Part shown: positions 21,611-29,501 of the stretch, one piece after another
Position numbering within the stretch: position 1 is the stretch's first letter
Layout of the letters: every line of letters begins with the position of its first letter
Source: an uncultured Clostridia bacterium
GTDB lineage: Bacteria > Bacillota > Clostridia > JAAYHZ01
Reading direction: 5' to 3'
Assembly: GCA_937894465.1 (NCBI GenBank)
Contig: CALCRE010000213.1
Span: forward strand, 1-29,501
DNA: 29,501 bases
Program-made: the position numbers and the translations under genes
The notes under the pieces: generated by a model
What the model was told of the DNA's origin: nothing
Seen by the model: only the letters and a program-made list of their open reading frames with translations
Database searches by the model: none

Positions 21611-23905
21611 ATGAATTATCTTGAAGGATTGAACGAGCAACAGGAAAAAGCAGTGTTGCACAAGGATGGACCTTTGTTGGTTCTAGCCGGTGCAGGTTCG
21701 GGAAAGACCCGTGTAATCACATGCAGAATTGCTCATTTGATCAATTACCATCATATAAAACCATGGAATATACTTGCCATTACATTTACCAACAAGGCGG
21801 CCAAAGAAATGAAAGAAAGGGTGGCACACCTTTTAGGAGAACAAATGCAAGGCATTTGGATACATACTTTCCACGCGGCATGCTTAAATATACTAAGGCA
21901 ACATATTGACAAACTAGGCTTTGATCGCAACTTTTTAATCTTTGATTCTTCGGATCAACAAGTTTTAGTCAAAGATTGCATGAAAGCATTGAATATCGAT
22001 GAAAAGAATTTTCCTGCAAAAAGTATTCTTTCCGAGATCGGAAAGGCCAAGGATGTTTTAATGGATTGTGATCAGTTTGAAGCAGAATACGGATCGGATT
22101 TTAGAATGCGCAATGTGGCCAAAGTCTATAAACGGTACCAGCAAATGCTGAAGAACAATAATGCTTTGGACTTTGACGACATCATCATGCACACCGTCAA
22201 AATATTCAAGGATCATGAGGATGTACTGGAGTATTATTCTCGTAAATTCAAATATATTATGGTGGACGAATATCAGGACACCAACCACGCCCAATTCGTT
22301 TTGGTAAGCCTTCTTGCCAAATATCACAAGAATTTGTGTGTGGTGGGAGATGACGATCAATCCATTTACGGATGGAGGGGAGCGGATATTAGCAATATTC
22401 TGGACTTTGAAAAGATTTATCCGGATTGTTTGACCATTAAGCTCGAACGCAACTACCGTTCCACTGATGTCATCTTAGAAGCCGCTAATAACGTCATACA
22501 GAATAACAAGGGACGAAAACCCAAAAGGTTATGGACGGATGTTACCGGAGGGGACAAGATTGTCCGCATGAACCTCAATGATGAGCGGGATGAAGCCGCC
22601 TTTATCATGGGAACGATTAAAAACAAAGTGGACACCGGGAGCAGCTACAGTGATTTTGCCATTTTGTACAGGGTAAACGCCCAATCCCGTGTTCTTGAGG
22701 ATACATTGGCCAACAAGGGAATTCCATACAAAATCTACGGCGGCACCAAGTTCTATGATCGTAAGGAAATCAAGGACTTGATGGCATATTTGAGACTGTT
22801 GATCAATGTCAATGACGATGTCTCCTTCCGCAGAGTCGTAAATGAACCTAAAAGAGGAATCGGACAAGCTACGGTGGATAAACTTGAATCATTCGCTCAA
22901 GAAAACCAAATGAGCTTGTTTATAGCGGCATCCAATGCAACCTCTTTGCCCGGACTGGAAAGAGCGGCCGTGAAGTTGGAGTCCTTTACCAAATTGATCA
23001 GCCTGCTGACAAGCTTGAAAGAAACCATGGATTTATCCGAACTGGTGGAAACGGTCATAGAGCAAACCGGTATGGAAGAAAGTTATCGAAGTGAAAACAC
23101 CGTGGAATCCCAGGCTAGAATCGAAAACTTAAGAGAGTTTATCACAGGTGTCATGGAATATGAATCTGAAATGGCCCGTATGGCGGAGCAGGAGCAACCG
23201 GAAGAAACCGATCCGGATGAACCTGTAGAAGTTTATGAAGCCGGCTTGGAGGATTATCTTTTCAGAGTGTCCTTATCCACTGATATTGATAATTTGGATC
23301 AAGACGAAGGCTTCGTTACATTGATGACTTTACACAGTGCAAAGGGATTGGAATTTAATGAAGTTTTCATACCGGGATTCGAAGAAGAAATGTTCCCGAG
23401 CTATATGTCCATATTCGAGGAGGATCGCCTTGAGGAAGAACGGAGACTTTGTTATGTAGGTTTTACACGGGCAAGAAAAATGCTTTATTTGACCCATGTG
23501 AATTCCAGGACCATTTTCGGCCGGACCAAATACCCCATGGTTTCCAGATTCTTTAAAGAGATTCCCAAATCATGTATGAATTTGCCGAAGGTTGCACCCA
23601 AAACACAAGACAGGCAACCGTCTTTCGGGGGAGGCCATCAGGAGAAAAAGACCCCTGTATATGATTTTGGTGCTCTGCTTACAAGAGGCGGACATCCCGT
23701 TGAACTTAATGATATCGGGAAAAAGAAAACAAATTCACAAGGCATGTCGTTTGAATCCGGAGATCGTGTGATCCATGCAAAATATGGGGAAGGAACAATT
23801 ACCGCGATAACAGGCCAAGGTGACAACGCAAAAATAGAAATCATATTCGATAAGTTCGGTATGAAACGATTCATGTTGTCCATGGTTCAATTGGAAAAGA
23901 TCTAA
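21611..23905 (+). CDS. pcrA: ATP-dependent DNA helicase PcrA/UvrD
   Basis: I choose ATG 21611 (764 residues), 7 bp after AAAGGAG. The protein is a superfamily 1A helicase: Q-motif LNEQQEKAV, Walker A AGAGSGKT (26-33), ITFTNKAAKEM (motif Ia), VDEYQDTN (motif II), VVGDDDQSIYGWRGAD (motif III), LERNYRS (motif IV), LMTLHSAKGLEF (motif V) and CYVGFTRARK (motif VI). The C terminus (GDRVIHAKYGEGTI onward) is the Tudor-like domain that contacts RNA polymerase in PcrA. It unwinds DNA 3'-5' in repair and replication restart. Length is slightly above the usual 720-750. It converges on murC with only 20 bp between stops. Confidence 0.97.
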   Translation: MNYLEGLNEQQEKAVLHKDGPLLVLAGAGSGKTRVITCRIAHLINYHHIKPWNILAITFTNKAAKEMKERVAHLLGEQMQGIWIHTFHAACLNILRQHIDKLGFDRNFLIFDSSDQQVLVKDCMKALNIDEKNFPAKSILSEIGKAKDVLMDCDQFEAEYGSDFRMRNVAKVYKRYQQMLKNNNALDFDDIIMHTVKIFKDHEDVLEYYSRKFKYIMVDEYQDTNHAQFVLVSLLAKYHKNLCVVGDDDQSIYGWRGADISNILDFEKIYPDCLTIKLERNYRSTDVILEAANNVIQNNKGRKPKRLWTDVTGGDKIVRMNLNDERDEAAFIMGTIKNKVDTGSSYSDFAILYRVNAQSRVLEDTLANKGIPYKIYGGTKFYDRKEIKDLMAYLRLLINVNDDVSFRRVVNEPKRGIGQATVDKLESFAQENQMSLFIAASNATSLPGLERAAVKLESFTKLISLLTSLKETMDLSELVETVIEQTGMEESYRSENTVESQARIENLREFITGVMEYESEMARMAEQEQPEETDPDEPVEVYEAGLEDYLFRVSLSTDIDNLDQDEGFVTLMTLHSAKGLEFNEVFIPGFEEEMFPSYMSIFEEDRLEEERRLCYVGFTRARKMLYLTHVNSRTIFGRTKYPMVSRFFKEIPKSCMNLPKVAPKTQDRQPSFGGGHQEKKTPVYDFGALLTRGGHPVELNDIGKKKTNSQGMSFESGDRVIHAKYGEGTITAITGQGDNAKIEIIFDKFGMKRFMLSMVQLEKI

Positions 23906-23925
23906 AATTTCATGTAATTAAGAAG

Positions 23926-25308
23926 TTATGACGGTCGGGTCAACAGTTCCCCGACCTTTTCTATGTCTCCGGCGCCCATGACGATGATTATGTCATCGGA
24001 TTTTACATGAAGTCGTAAATATTCCGTGATCTCATCAAATGTTCTGATGTATACGGCGTTATCTTTCTTTTGATTGATCAAATCCACAATCGTTTTAGAA
24101 TGGATTTCACCGGTGTCTTTTTCCCTGGCGGCATAAATGTCCGTGACAATACACTTGCCCGAAAGTGCCAATGCGGATGCCAAGTCTGCGGACAAAGCGC
24201 GGGTTCTGGTGTATGTGTGAGGCTGGAAGACACACCAAAGGGTTCCTTTGGTCATGGAAAAAGCACCGGTTAATGTGGCTTGTATTTCATTAGGATGATG
24301 TGCGTAGTCGTCATATACGGGTGCACCTTGAAATAACCCCTTGTATTCAAACCTTCTGTCGGTTCCTTTAAAAGATTCTAGAGCTTCCTTGATACGGTCG
24401 GTCGGGGCATGGTGCTCGTATCCGCATGCAAAGGCCGACAAACAGTTCATGACATTATGCATCCCCGGAACTTTCAATGAAATGTCGGTCAAGATCTCTC
24501 CGTCTTTTTTCACGGAAAAGCTCATACCCAATTGACCTTGTTTAACGTTTACAGCTTGATAATCATTATGGTCGGAAAGTCCGAATGTCACTTTTCTCCC
24601 GGGCATTTGTTCCATGGCGGAATACGTGTTAGGACAATCACCGTTTAAAATGATAAACCCGTCTTTGGTAACATTTTTGCTGAACTTTACAAATGCATTT
24701 TTAACAGCTTCAATATCCTTGTAGTAATCCGCATGGTCAAAATCTATATTGGTAATGACAGCGCACTCCGGATGCAATGTGAGGAAACTCTCACAATATT
24801 CACATGCCTCGGTGATAAAATATTCTTTGGATCCGGTTCTTACCGTTCCATTGATATCTTTAAATGTTGCACCGATGTGTACAGTGGGGTCGTAACCTGC
24901 TGACACGAAAATGTTGGTGATCATGGCGGTAGTGGTTGTTTTTCCATGGGTTCCGGATATGGCGATACCTTTGTCAAAGAAATTCATCATCAACCCTAAT
25001 AAAACGGAACGTTCCATCAAGGGAATGTTTCGCTCTTTTGCATAAATGATTTCCGGATTGTCCTCATGTATCGCAGCTGTGTACACCACCAACCCGGCAT
25101 CTTTGACGTTGGATTGATCATGGTTCTCATAAATCGTTGCTCCGAGCTGTTGCAAACGCTCGGTTCTGTGAGAGGATTTCAAGTCCGATCCGGTTACTTT
25201 GTATCCGGATGAAAGTAATATTTCAGCCAATCCGCTCATGCTGATCCCGTTGATTCCGATCATGTGAATGGTTGTATTGTTCTTTAATGCATCAATATGG
25301 ATATTCAT
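23926..25308 (-). CDS. murC: UDP-N-acetylmuramate--L-alanine ligase
   Basis: This 460-residue protein has the usual MurC length. The N-terminal UDP-binding domain shows HMIGINGISMSGLAEIL and GYKVTGSDL. The central domain has the ATP loop GTHGKTTTT (119-127), EACEYCESFL and VITNIDFDHADYY. The C-terminal domain has YDDYAHHPNEI and VFQPHTYTRT. It adds the first residue, L-Ala, to UDP-MurNAc in peptidoglycan synthesis, in the cytosol. A weak GGGAAAG precedes the start. The gene diverges from spoVG across about 200 bp of AT-rich DNA containing a minus-strand TATAAT (25406-25401) without a clear -35. Confidence 0.97.
   Translation of the reverse strand: MNIHIDALKNNTTIHMIGINGISMSGLAEILLSSGYKVTGSDLKSSHRTERLQQLGATIYENHDQSNVKDAGLVVYTAAIHEDNPEIIYAKERNIPLMERSVLLGLMMNFFDKGIAISGTHGKTTTTAMITNIFVSAGYDPTVHIGATFKDINGTVRTGSKEYFITEACEYCESFLTLHPECAVITNIDFDHADYYKDIEAVKNAFVKFSKNVTKDGFIILNGDCPNTYSAMEQMPGRKVTFGLSDHNDYQAVNVKQGQLGMSFSVKKDGEILTDISLKVPGMHNVMNCLSAFACGYEHHAPTDRIKEALESFKGTDRRFEYKGLFQGAPVYDDYAHHPNEIQATLTGAFSMTKGTLWCVFQPHTYTRTRALSADLASALALSGKCIVTDIYAAREKDTGEIHSKTIVDLINQKKDNAVYIRTFDEITEYLRLHVKSDDIIIVMGAGDIEKVGELLTRPS
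23933..23960 (+). terminator. pcrA terminator embedded in the murC 3' end
   Basis: GGTCGGG (23933-23939) and CCCGACC (23950-23956) form a perfect 7-bp stem with a 10-base loop followed by TTTTC on the plus strand. All of it lies within the last codons of murC (stop at 23926-23928), so the same bases encode the MurC C terminus and stop pcrA transcription. Confidence 0.8.
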
Positions 25309-25448
25309 AAATTTATCTTTCCCGTAATCAAAATAATTATCTAATATATATATATTTCTCCACAGAAAAATGAGTACATTTACCTGTAGTAATCTTATAT
25401 ATTATATACGAAGACTTAAAAAAAGACTATATAATAAAATAGAATAAT

Positions 25449-25477
25449 AAAGGATTCTTTACAGTAATAGAGAATAT
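25449..25477 (+). promoter_or_regulatory. Probable sigma-H promoter of spoVG
   Basis: AAAGGATTC (25449-25457) matches the sigma-H -35 consensus RnAGGAwWW at eight of nine positions. AGAGAATAT (25469-25477) matches the -10 consensus RnnGAATww fully. The spacer is 11 bp, as in Bacillus subtilis sigma-H promoters, of which spoVG is the textbook case. Confidence 0.75.
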
Positions 25478-25518
25478 AGTAGTGTACATAGTAATACAAC
25501 AGGAGGGTAGGTTCAACT

Positions 25519-25812
25519 ATGGAAATCACCGACATTCGTATAAGAAAAACAAATGCAGAAGGTAAAATGCGAGCTGTAGTGTCGCTGACCTTGGATAACA
25601 TGATTGCCGTGCATGACATTAAGATCATTGAAAGTAAGAAAGGTCCTTTCATTGCCATGCCATGCAGGAAAACACCGAGCGGCGTTTTTAAGGACATCGT
25701 ACATCCTATCAATTCCGAAACAAGGGAAATGCTGCAAACGTTAATTATTAACAAGTACCTGGAAATGGGTGACGAACCGGATGCTTCCCCGGATATGGGA
25801 GCCGAAGAGTAA
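25519..25812 (+). CDS. spoVG: Septation/sporulation regulator SpoVG
   Basis: This 97-residue protein has standard SpoVG length, opening with MEITDIRIRK and containing KMRAVVSLTLDNMIAVHDIK, KGPFIAMPCRK and FKDIVHPINSETR. SpoVG is a small nucleic-acid-binding regulator; in Bacillus it affects septation and spore cortex formation and in other Bacillota capsule, virulence and metabolic genes. AGGAGGG lies upstream of the start. The acidic, proline-containing tail (after residue 84) is variable, as usual. The sigma-H promoter and the neighbourhood with glmU and prs follow the conserved Bacillota arrangement. Confidence 0.97.
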   Translation: MEITDIRIRKTNAEGKMRAVVSLTLDNMIAVHDIKIIESKKGPFIAMPCRKTPSGVFKDIVHPINSETREMLQTLIINKYLEMGDEPDASPDMGAEE

Positions 25813-25866
25813 CACTTACATAACGTATAGAAATTCGTCAAACAGGTAGCATTATTGGTTGGTTAT

Positions 25867-25894
25867 AAAGACATATGACATATAGCCTGTCTTT
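25867..25894 (+). terminator. Weak possible terminator after spoVG
   Basis: AAAGACA (25867-25873) and TGTCTTT (25888-25894) can pair across a 14-base loop, followed by TG. The hairpin is AT-rich. The rest of the 213-bp gap before the glmU-like gene shows only a poor promoter candidate (TTGAAA at 25964-25969). Confidence 0.3.
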
Positions 25895-26025
25895 TGTTGT
25901 ATTCAAAAACTGCAAGTCCAACCCAACAATCCTACATTTTAAATCGTATCGATTCATCTCATATTGAAAATAGATGCAAAACGTGAGAAAATAAGAGTGA
26001 GAATAACAGTAATCGGAGTTAACCT

Positions 26026-27126
26026 ATGAATGAACTTTTAGTTGTTTTGTATCAAGACCGTTCTGCTACCGATGAGGGTACATTCTTTTGGGGTGCAAAA
26101 AACCGGCAATATCTTTTAGATGAGTTTTCAAAAGACGGTTTTGATGTAATGTGCCTTGTGGGTGAGAATGATCCGTTACCGAAGAACAAGGATTTATTGT
26201 TTATCAGCGACCAAGCGGTGATTTGTGATCGGGAGACTCTCAAAAAACGATTAGAGCAATTTTTATCGAGTGAGCCCGGGTTTGCCGTGAAGAATCTTGT
26301 GCATTTCGTTCCCAGACATGATTATGATTGCATTCGAATAGAAGCCGGTCACCCGGTGTTTCTTTTGGAATTACCACAATGGGATGAATCCATAGTGATG
26401 GACATTGCTTGCCCGGAAGGTTATCATAAGGCGCAGGCTAGTTATCGCAAGCGCATCGTTGAAAAACATTTTAACAACAATGTGAGGTTTTTGGACCCGG
26501 ATCATACCTACATCGGGTATCATGTTAAAATAGGATCAAATACATTGCTATACCCCGGATGCATCGTGGAAGGTGAGACTTTGATCGGAGAAAACTCCGT
26601 GATCGGGCCGGATTGCATGATCAAGGACAGCGATATCGGGAAATACAATACTGTCTCAAAATCGGTTATACACGACAGTAAAACGGGAGAACATTGTAAT
26701 ATAGGGCCTTTTGCTTACATAAGACCCGGATGCATGTTGCATGATCATGTAAAGGTAGGTGATTTCGTAGAATTAAAGAATTCCGAAATCGGGGAAAAAA
26801 CAAAGATCCCTCACCTTACTTATATCGGTGATGCTTCGGTGGGAGGAAACACCAACATTGCATGCGGTGTCATCACGGCGAATTACGACGGGAAGAAAAA
26901 GTATCGGACAGTGATCGGAAACGATGCATTTATCGGTTGCAATGTGGCATTGGTAGCGCCGGTGACGGTGCATGACGGTGCATATATTGCAGCGGGATCC
27001 ACCATCACAAAAGAGGTACCGCCTAATGCATTGGCCATTGCCAGGGAAGTTCAGGTTAACAAGGAAGATTGGGTTATAAAAAAAGGTTTGCAACGAAATC
27101 AAAAGGATGATTCAAAGTCATCATGA
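26026..27126 (+). CDS. GlmU homologue with degenerate uridyltransferase domain
   Basis: At 366 residues this is about 90 shorter than GlmU (about 455). From residue 141 (YRKRIVEKHFNNNVRFLDP) onward it aligns with the GlmU linker and left-handed beta-helix. R233, K251, H263, Y266, N277, N286-Y287, A323 and R340 match E. coli residues R333, K351, H363, Y366, N377, N386-Y387, A423 and R440, all by an offset of exactly 100, so GlcN-1-P acetyltransferase is probably active. The first 140 residues lack the LxAGxGTRM loop and other UTP-binding motifs; only LLFISDQAVICDRETLKKRL recalls the GDxPL region. It occupies the usual glmU place between spoVG and prs. It may be a monofunctional enzyme with the uridyltransferase elsewhere. 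Confidence 0.88.
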   Translation: MNELLVVLYQDRSATDEGTFFWGAKNRQYLLDEFSKDGFDVMCLVGENDPLPKNKDLLFISDQAVICDRETLKKRLEQFLSSEPGFAVKNLVHFVPRHDYDCIRIEAGHPVFLLELPQWDESIVMDIACPEGYHKAQASYRKRIVEKHFNNNVRFLDPDHTYIGYHVKIGSNTLLYPGCIVEGETLIGENSVIGPDCMIKDSDIGKYNTVSKSVIHDSKTGEHCNIGPFAYIRPGCMLHDHVKVGDFVELKNSEIGEKTKIPHLTYIGDASVGGNTNIACGVITANYDGKKKYRTVIGNDAFIGCNVALVAPVTVHDGAYIAAGSTITKEVPPNALAIAREVQVNKEDWVIKKGLQRNQKDDSKSS

Positions 27127-27137
27127 AAGGATAAGAA

Positions 27138-28094
27138 ATGAGTGGGGGCAATAATATAAAATTATTTGCAGGGAATTCAAATAAACCATTGGCACAAGAG
27201 ATATCAAGATTGTTGAATGTTCCTTTGGGAGATATCGTCGCCGGCCGATTTGCCGACGGTGAGATTAACGTAACCATCAATGAAACGGTCAGGGGATGTG
27301 ATTGTTTTATCGTTCAATCCACATCCACACCGGTAAATGATAATTTGATGGAGTTATTGGTGATATGTGATGCTTTAAAAAGAGCATCTTCGGGAATGGT
27401 CACGGCAGTGATGCCCTATTTCGGTTATGCCCGACAGGACAGAAAATCGAAGTCCAGGGATCCCATTTCCGCCAAGTTAGTAGCCAATTTGATGACAGTG
27501 GCCGGAGTGGATCGGGTCTTGACCATGGACTTGCATGTTCCGCAAGTGGAAGGCTTTTTTGATATTCCGGTGAATCATTTATTCGGGAACCCTATATTTG
27601 CAGAATATTTTAAAAGCATCAATATCAATGAACACGAGTATGTTGCGGTTTCTCCGGATATCGGCAGTGTTAATCGAGTTCGTAAATTTGCTCAAATTTT
27701 GAACATTCCCATTGCAATCATTGATAAAAGAAGACCCGAAGCCAATCAATCGGAGGTTTTGAATATCGTGGGACGAGTCAAGAATAAGAAAGTCATCATG
27801 ATTGACGATATTGTGGATACAGCGGGCACATTGGTCAATGCCGCAACTGTAATGAAAGAAAAGGGTGCTTTGGAAGTTCGGACTTGCTGTACACATGCGG
27901 TGTTGTCCGGTCCGGCCATCGAAAGGATTGAGAATTCCTGTATTGATGAGATGGTTGTTTTAGATACCATTTGCACCGACCGTGTAAAGGACAACCCAAA
28001 ATTTACGGTGTTAAGTGTAGCTGATATCTTAGCGCAAGCGATTGACCGTATTCACAAAAACACATCCATCAGCAAACTGTACACTCAAAAATAA
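27138..28094 (+). CDS. prs: Ribose-phosphate pyrophosphokinase
   Basis: This 318-residue class I PRPP synthetase has normal length. It contains GRFADGEINV, PYFGYARQDRKSKSRDPISA (the flexible ATP-binding loop region), DLHVPQVEGFF with the metal-binding H133, and the PRPP-binding loop DDIVDTAGT (223-231). It makes PRPP from ribose-5-phosphate and ATP for nucleotide, His and Trp synthesis. AAAGGAT precedes the start, which lies 11 bp after the glmU-like gene, so the two are probably co-transcribed. Confidence 0.98.
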   Translation: MSGGNNIKLFAGNSNKPLAQEISRLLNVPLGDIVAGRFADGEINVTINETVRGCDCFIVQSTSTPVNDNLMELLVICDALKRASSGMVTAVMPYFGYARQDRKSKSRDPISAKLVANLMTVAGVDRVLTMDLHVPQVEGFFDIPVNHLFGNPIFAEYFKSININEHEYVAVSPDIGSVNRVRKFAQILNIPIAIIDKRRPEANQSEVLNIVGRVKNKKVIMIDDIVDTAGTLVNAATVMKEKGALEVRTCCTHAVLSGPAIERIENSCIDEMVVLDTICTDRVKDNPKFTVLSVADILAQAIDRIHKNTSISKLYTQK

Positions 28095-28117
28095 CAGAAT
28101 GGACGATATATAAGGAA

Positions 28118-28702
28118 ATGAACCATAAATTAACCATTATTGTCGGCTTGGGGAATCCCGGGCCGAATTATTCCCTCAGCAGACACAATATGGGATTTGG
28201 AACCATTGAATACCTGTCTGAGAAATATGGAATCAAAACGGGCAGGATCGCTTTCAAAGGACGATACGGGCGAGGAGAGATCGAAGGCAAACCGGTGGTT
28301 TTGCTAAAACCGTCAACCTATATGAACAACAGCGGTGAATCTGTTCGTGCGGTGTTAAAATGGTATTCCGCAACCCCGGATCAATTGATTGTTTTGTATG
28401 ATGACATGGATTTGGAACCGGGCATGGTGCGAATCCGCCCCAAAGGAAGTGCCGGCGCCCATAACGGTATGAAATCCGTGATTTACCACTTGCAAACCGA
28501 TGAATTCACCCGGATACGAATTGGAATCGGCCGACCGGAAGAAAGGATTCCGGTTATTGATTATGTTTTGCAAAGAATACCGGATCATGTGATGCCGGAC
28601 TTGAAAGCCGGAATGGAAACGGCCGGAGAAGCGGTGGCTTGTATATTAAAGTCCGATGTTGCCGCCGCCATGAATCTATATAATAGTAAGAAGAAAGAGT
28701 AG
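28118..28702 (+). CDS. pth: Peptidyl-tRNA hydrolase
   Basis: This 194-residue protein begins with IIVGLGNPGPNYSLSRHNMGF; N13 and H23 are the conserved catalytic residues. KPSTYMNNSG and LYDDMDLEPG (D96 region) and GSAGAHNGMKS follow as in the family. It frees tRNA from prematurely released peptidyl-tRNA. AAGGAA is 4-5 bp from the ATG. In Bacillus the orthologue (spoVC) holds the same place between prs and mfd. The stop is separated from the mfd ATG by two bases. Confidence 0.97.
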   Translation: MNHKLTIIVGLGNPGPNYSLSRHNMGFGTIEYLSEKYGIKTGRIAFKGRYGRGEIEGKPVVLLKPSTYMNNSGESVRAVLKWYSATPDQLIVLYDDMDLEPGMVRIRPKGSAGAHNGMKSVIYHLQTDEFTRIRIGIGRPEERIPVIDYVLQRIPDHVMPDLKAGMETAGEAVACILKSDVAAAMNLYNSKKKE

Positions 28703-28704
28703 AT

Positions 28705-29501
28705 ATGGACGAACCGTTCAATAACTTATTAAGTAACAATCCTGTCTTTTCGGATCTGTTGTCCTCCATAAGAGATCAACAGGTGCATGCATCGGTCACC
28801 GGCCTTATGGATACGCAAAGGGTTCACTTTTCCGCATGCCTTTTAAAGCGATTGAATTTGAAAGGTCTTTATGTAACCCATAACGAATTTGAAGCCAAAA
28901 AAGCTTATGAGGATTTCAACTTCTTTTTTGGTGACAGGGCTTTACTCTTTCCCTACAGGGAAGTCATGCTGTATGACATCGAAGCGGGAAGCAGAGAAAC
29001 GGCTTATGCCCGTTTGGATGTACTGTCCCGGATCATTGCAGGGGAATATGATGTTTGCGTGATGTCTGCGGACTCTTTTATCCGAAAGCTTTTACCATCT
29101 GAAACATTCGCCGGTAATATCATGAATATAAGCACCGGTGACGAGGTGGACACCGAGGAATTATTAACCAAGCTTGTGAGAATGGGATATAAAAGAACTG
29201 ATACCGTGTATAAAAAAGGGGAGTTTGCTTCTAGAGGCGGTATCATAGACATCTATCCGGTGAACAGTGAATATGCATTGAGAATCGAATTTTTCGATGT
29301 GGAAATCGATTCATTGCGTTTGTTCGATCCGGAATCACAACGCTCTATAGAAACAGTGGACCGATACAAGATCATACCGGCTGAAGAAATTCTGATGGAT
29401 CCGGAGGATTTGCCGGATATCATAGAAAGAATCCAAAATGCACTGGCTACTGTGAAAAGTGAACGGATCAACAAAGAAAAACTAAAAGAAACCGTGGAAA
29501 A
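28705..29501 (+). CDS. mfd: Transcription-repair coupling factor Mfd (5' part)
   Basis: The frame opens at ATG 28705 and runs open to the window edge, giving the first 265 codons of an expected 1150 or so. LLFPYREVMLYDIEAGSRETAYARL falls, in parts, in the UvrB-like N-terminal domains, with VMSADSFIRKLLP, GYKRTDTVYKKGEFASRGGIIDIYP and LRIEFFDVEIDSLRLFDPESQRS as further Mfd/UvrB-type signatures. Mfd removes stalled RNA polymerase and recruits UvrA. AGAAAGAG (28691-28698) is the ribosome site, inside the end of pth. The RNA-polymerase-binding and helicase domains lie beyond the window. Confidence 0.95.
   Translation, partial: MDEPFNNLLSNNPVFSDLLSSIRDQQVHASVTGLMDTQRVHFSACLLKRLNLKGLYVTHNEFEAKKAYEDFNFFFGDRALLFPYREVMLYDIEAGSRETAYARLDVLSRIIAGEYDVCVMSADSFIRKLLPSETFAGNIMNISTGDEVDTEELLTKLVRMGYKRTDTVYKKGEFASRGGIIDIYPVNSEYALRIEFFDVEIDSLRLFDPESQRSIETVDRYKIIPAEEILMDPEDLPDIIERIQNALATVKSERINKEKLKETVE

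Noticed and set aside
1..29501. CRISPR array, tRNA, rRNA, phage or complete transposon
   Set aside because: I saw no regularly spaced repeats, no tRNA-like cloverleaf or CCA end, no integrase, transposase or phage structural gene in the window.

Overview
The window looks like chromosomal DNA of a low-to-moderate GC member of the Bacillota, most likely a spore-forming anaerobic Clostridia. The grounds are the gene order spoVG-glmU-like-prs-pth-mfd, classic Gram-positive Shine-Dalgarno sites, a canonical-looking sigma-H promoter before spoVG, an ECF-type folate transporter subunit under a tetrahydrofolate (THF) riboswitch, and iron-sulfur/flavin redox enzymes typical of anaerobes. No species can be named from this alone. 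No tRNA, rRNA, CRISPR array or intact transposon was seen, and no stretch over 300 bases lacks a gene.

Region 1 (1-2429): a short non-coding left end that may hold the end of an old insertion element, then yigZ, a yebC-family gene and a TIM-barrel sugar isomerase/epimerase, probably co-transcribed and closed by a terminator.

Region 2 (2482-16461): a 14-kb, all-plus-strand catabolic cluster in two likely transcription units. Unit A (2482-9506) encodes a double-barrel amidohydrolase, an L-fucose-isomerase-like protein, an Old Yellow Enzyme-like flavin oxidoreductase with a Cys cluster, an SDR dehydrogenase and a fumarate-reductase-like flavoprotein. Unit B (9592-16399), behind a promoter that overlaps an inverted repeat, encodes four Gfo/Idh/MocA oxidoreductases (two of them a recent tandem duplication), glucuronate isomerase UxaC and a glycerophosphodiester phosphodiesterase. 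No regulator, transporter, kinase or aldolase is included. My inference is a pathway that oxidises and isomerises an unusual uronic acid, cyclitol or glycoconjugate and reduces an unsaturated intermediate; the substrate is unknown.

Region 3 (16609-21465): an orphan solute-binding lipoprotein converging on a CYTH-domain gene, with a cluster of DnaA-box-like sites between them. Then comes a THF riboswitch leading folT and a uroporphyrinogen-decarboxylase-family gene overlapping it, which ties that protein to folate status. A small RRM RNA-binding protein follows, with its own promoter, inverted repeat and terminator.

Region 4 (21571-29501): housekeeping genes. pcrA converges on murC, and the pcrA terminator lies inside the murC 3' end. 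spoVG, a glmU homologue whose uridyltransferase half has decayed while every acetyltransferase residue I could check is present, prs, pth and the first 265 codons of mfd follow.
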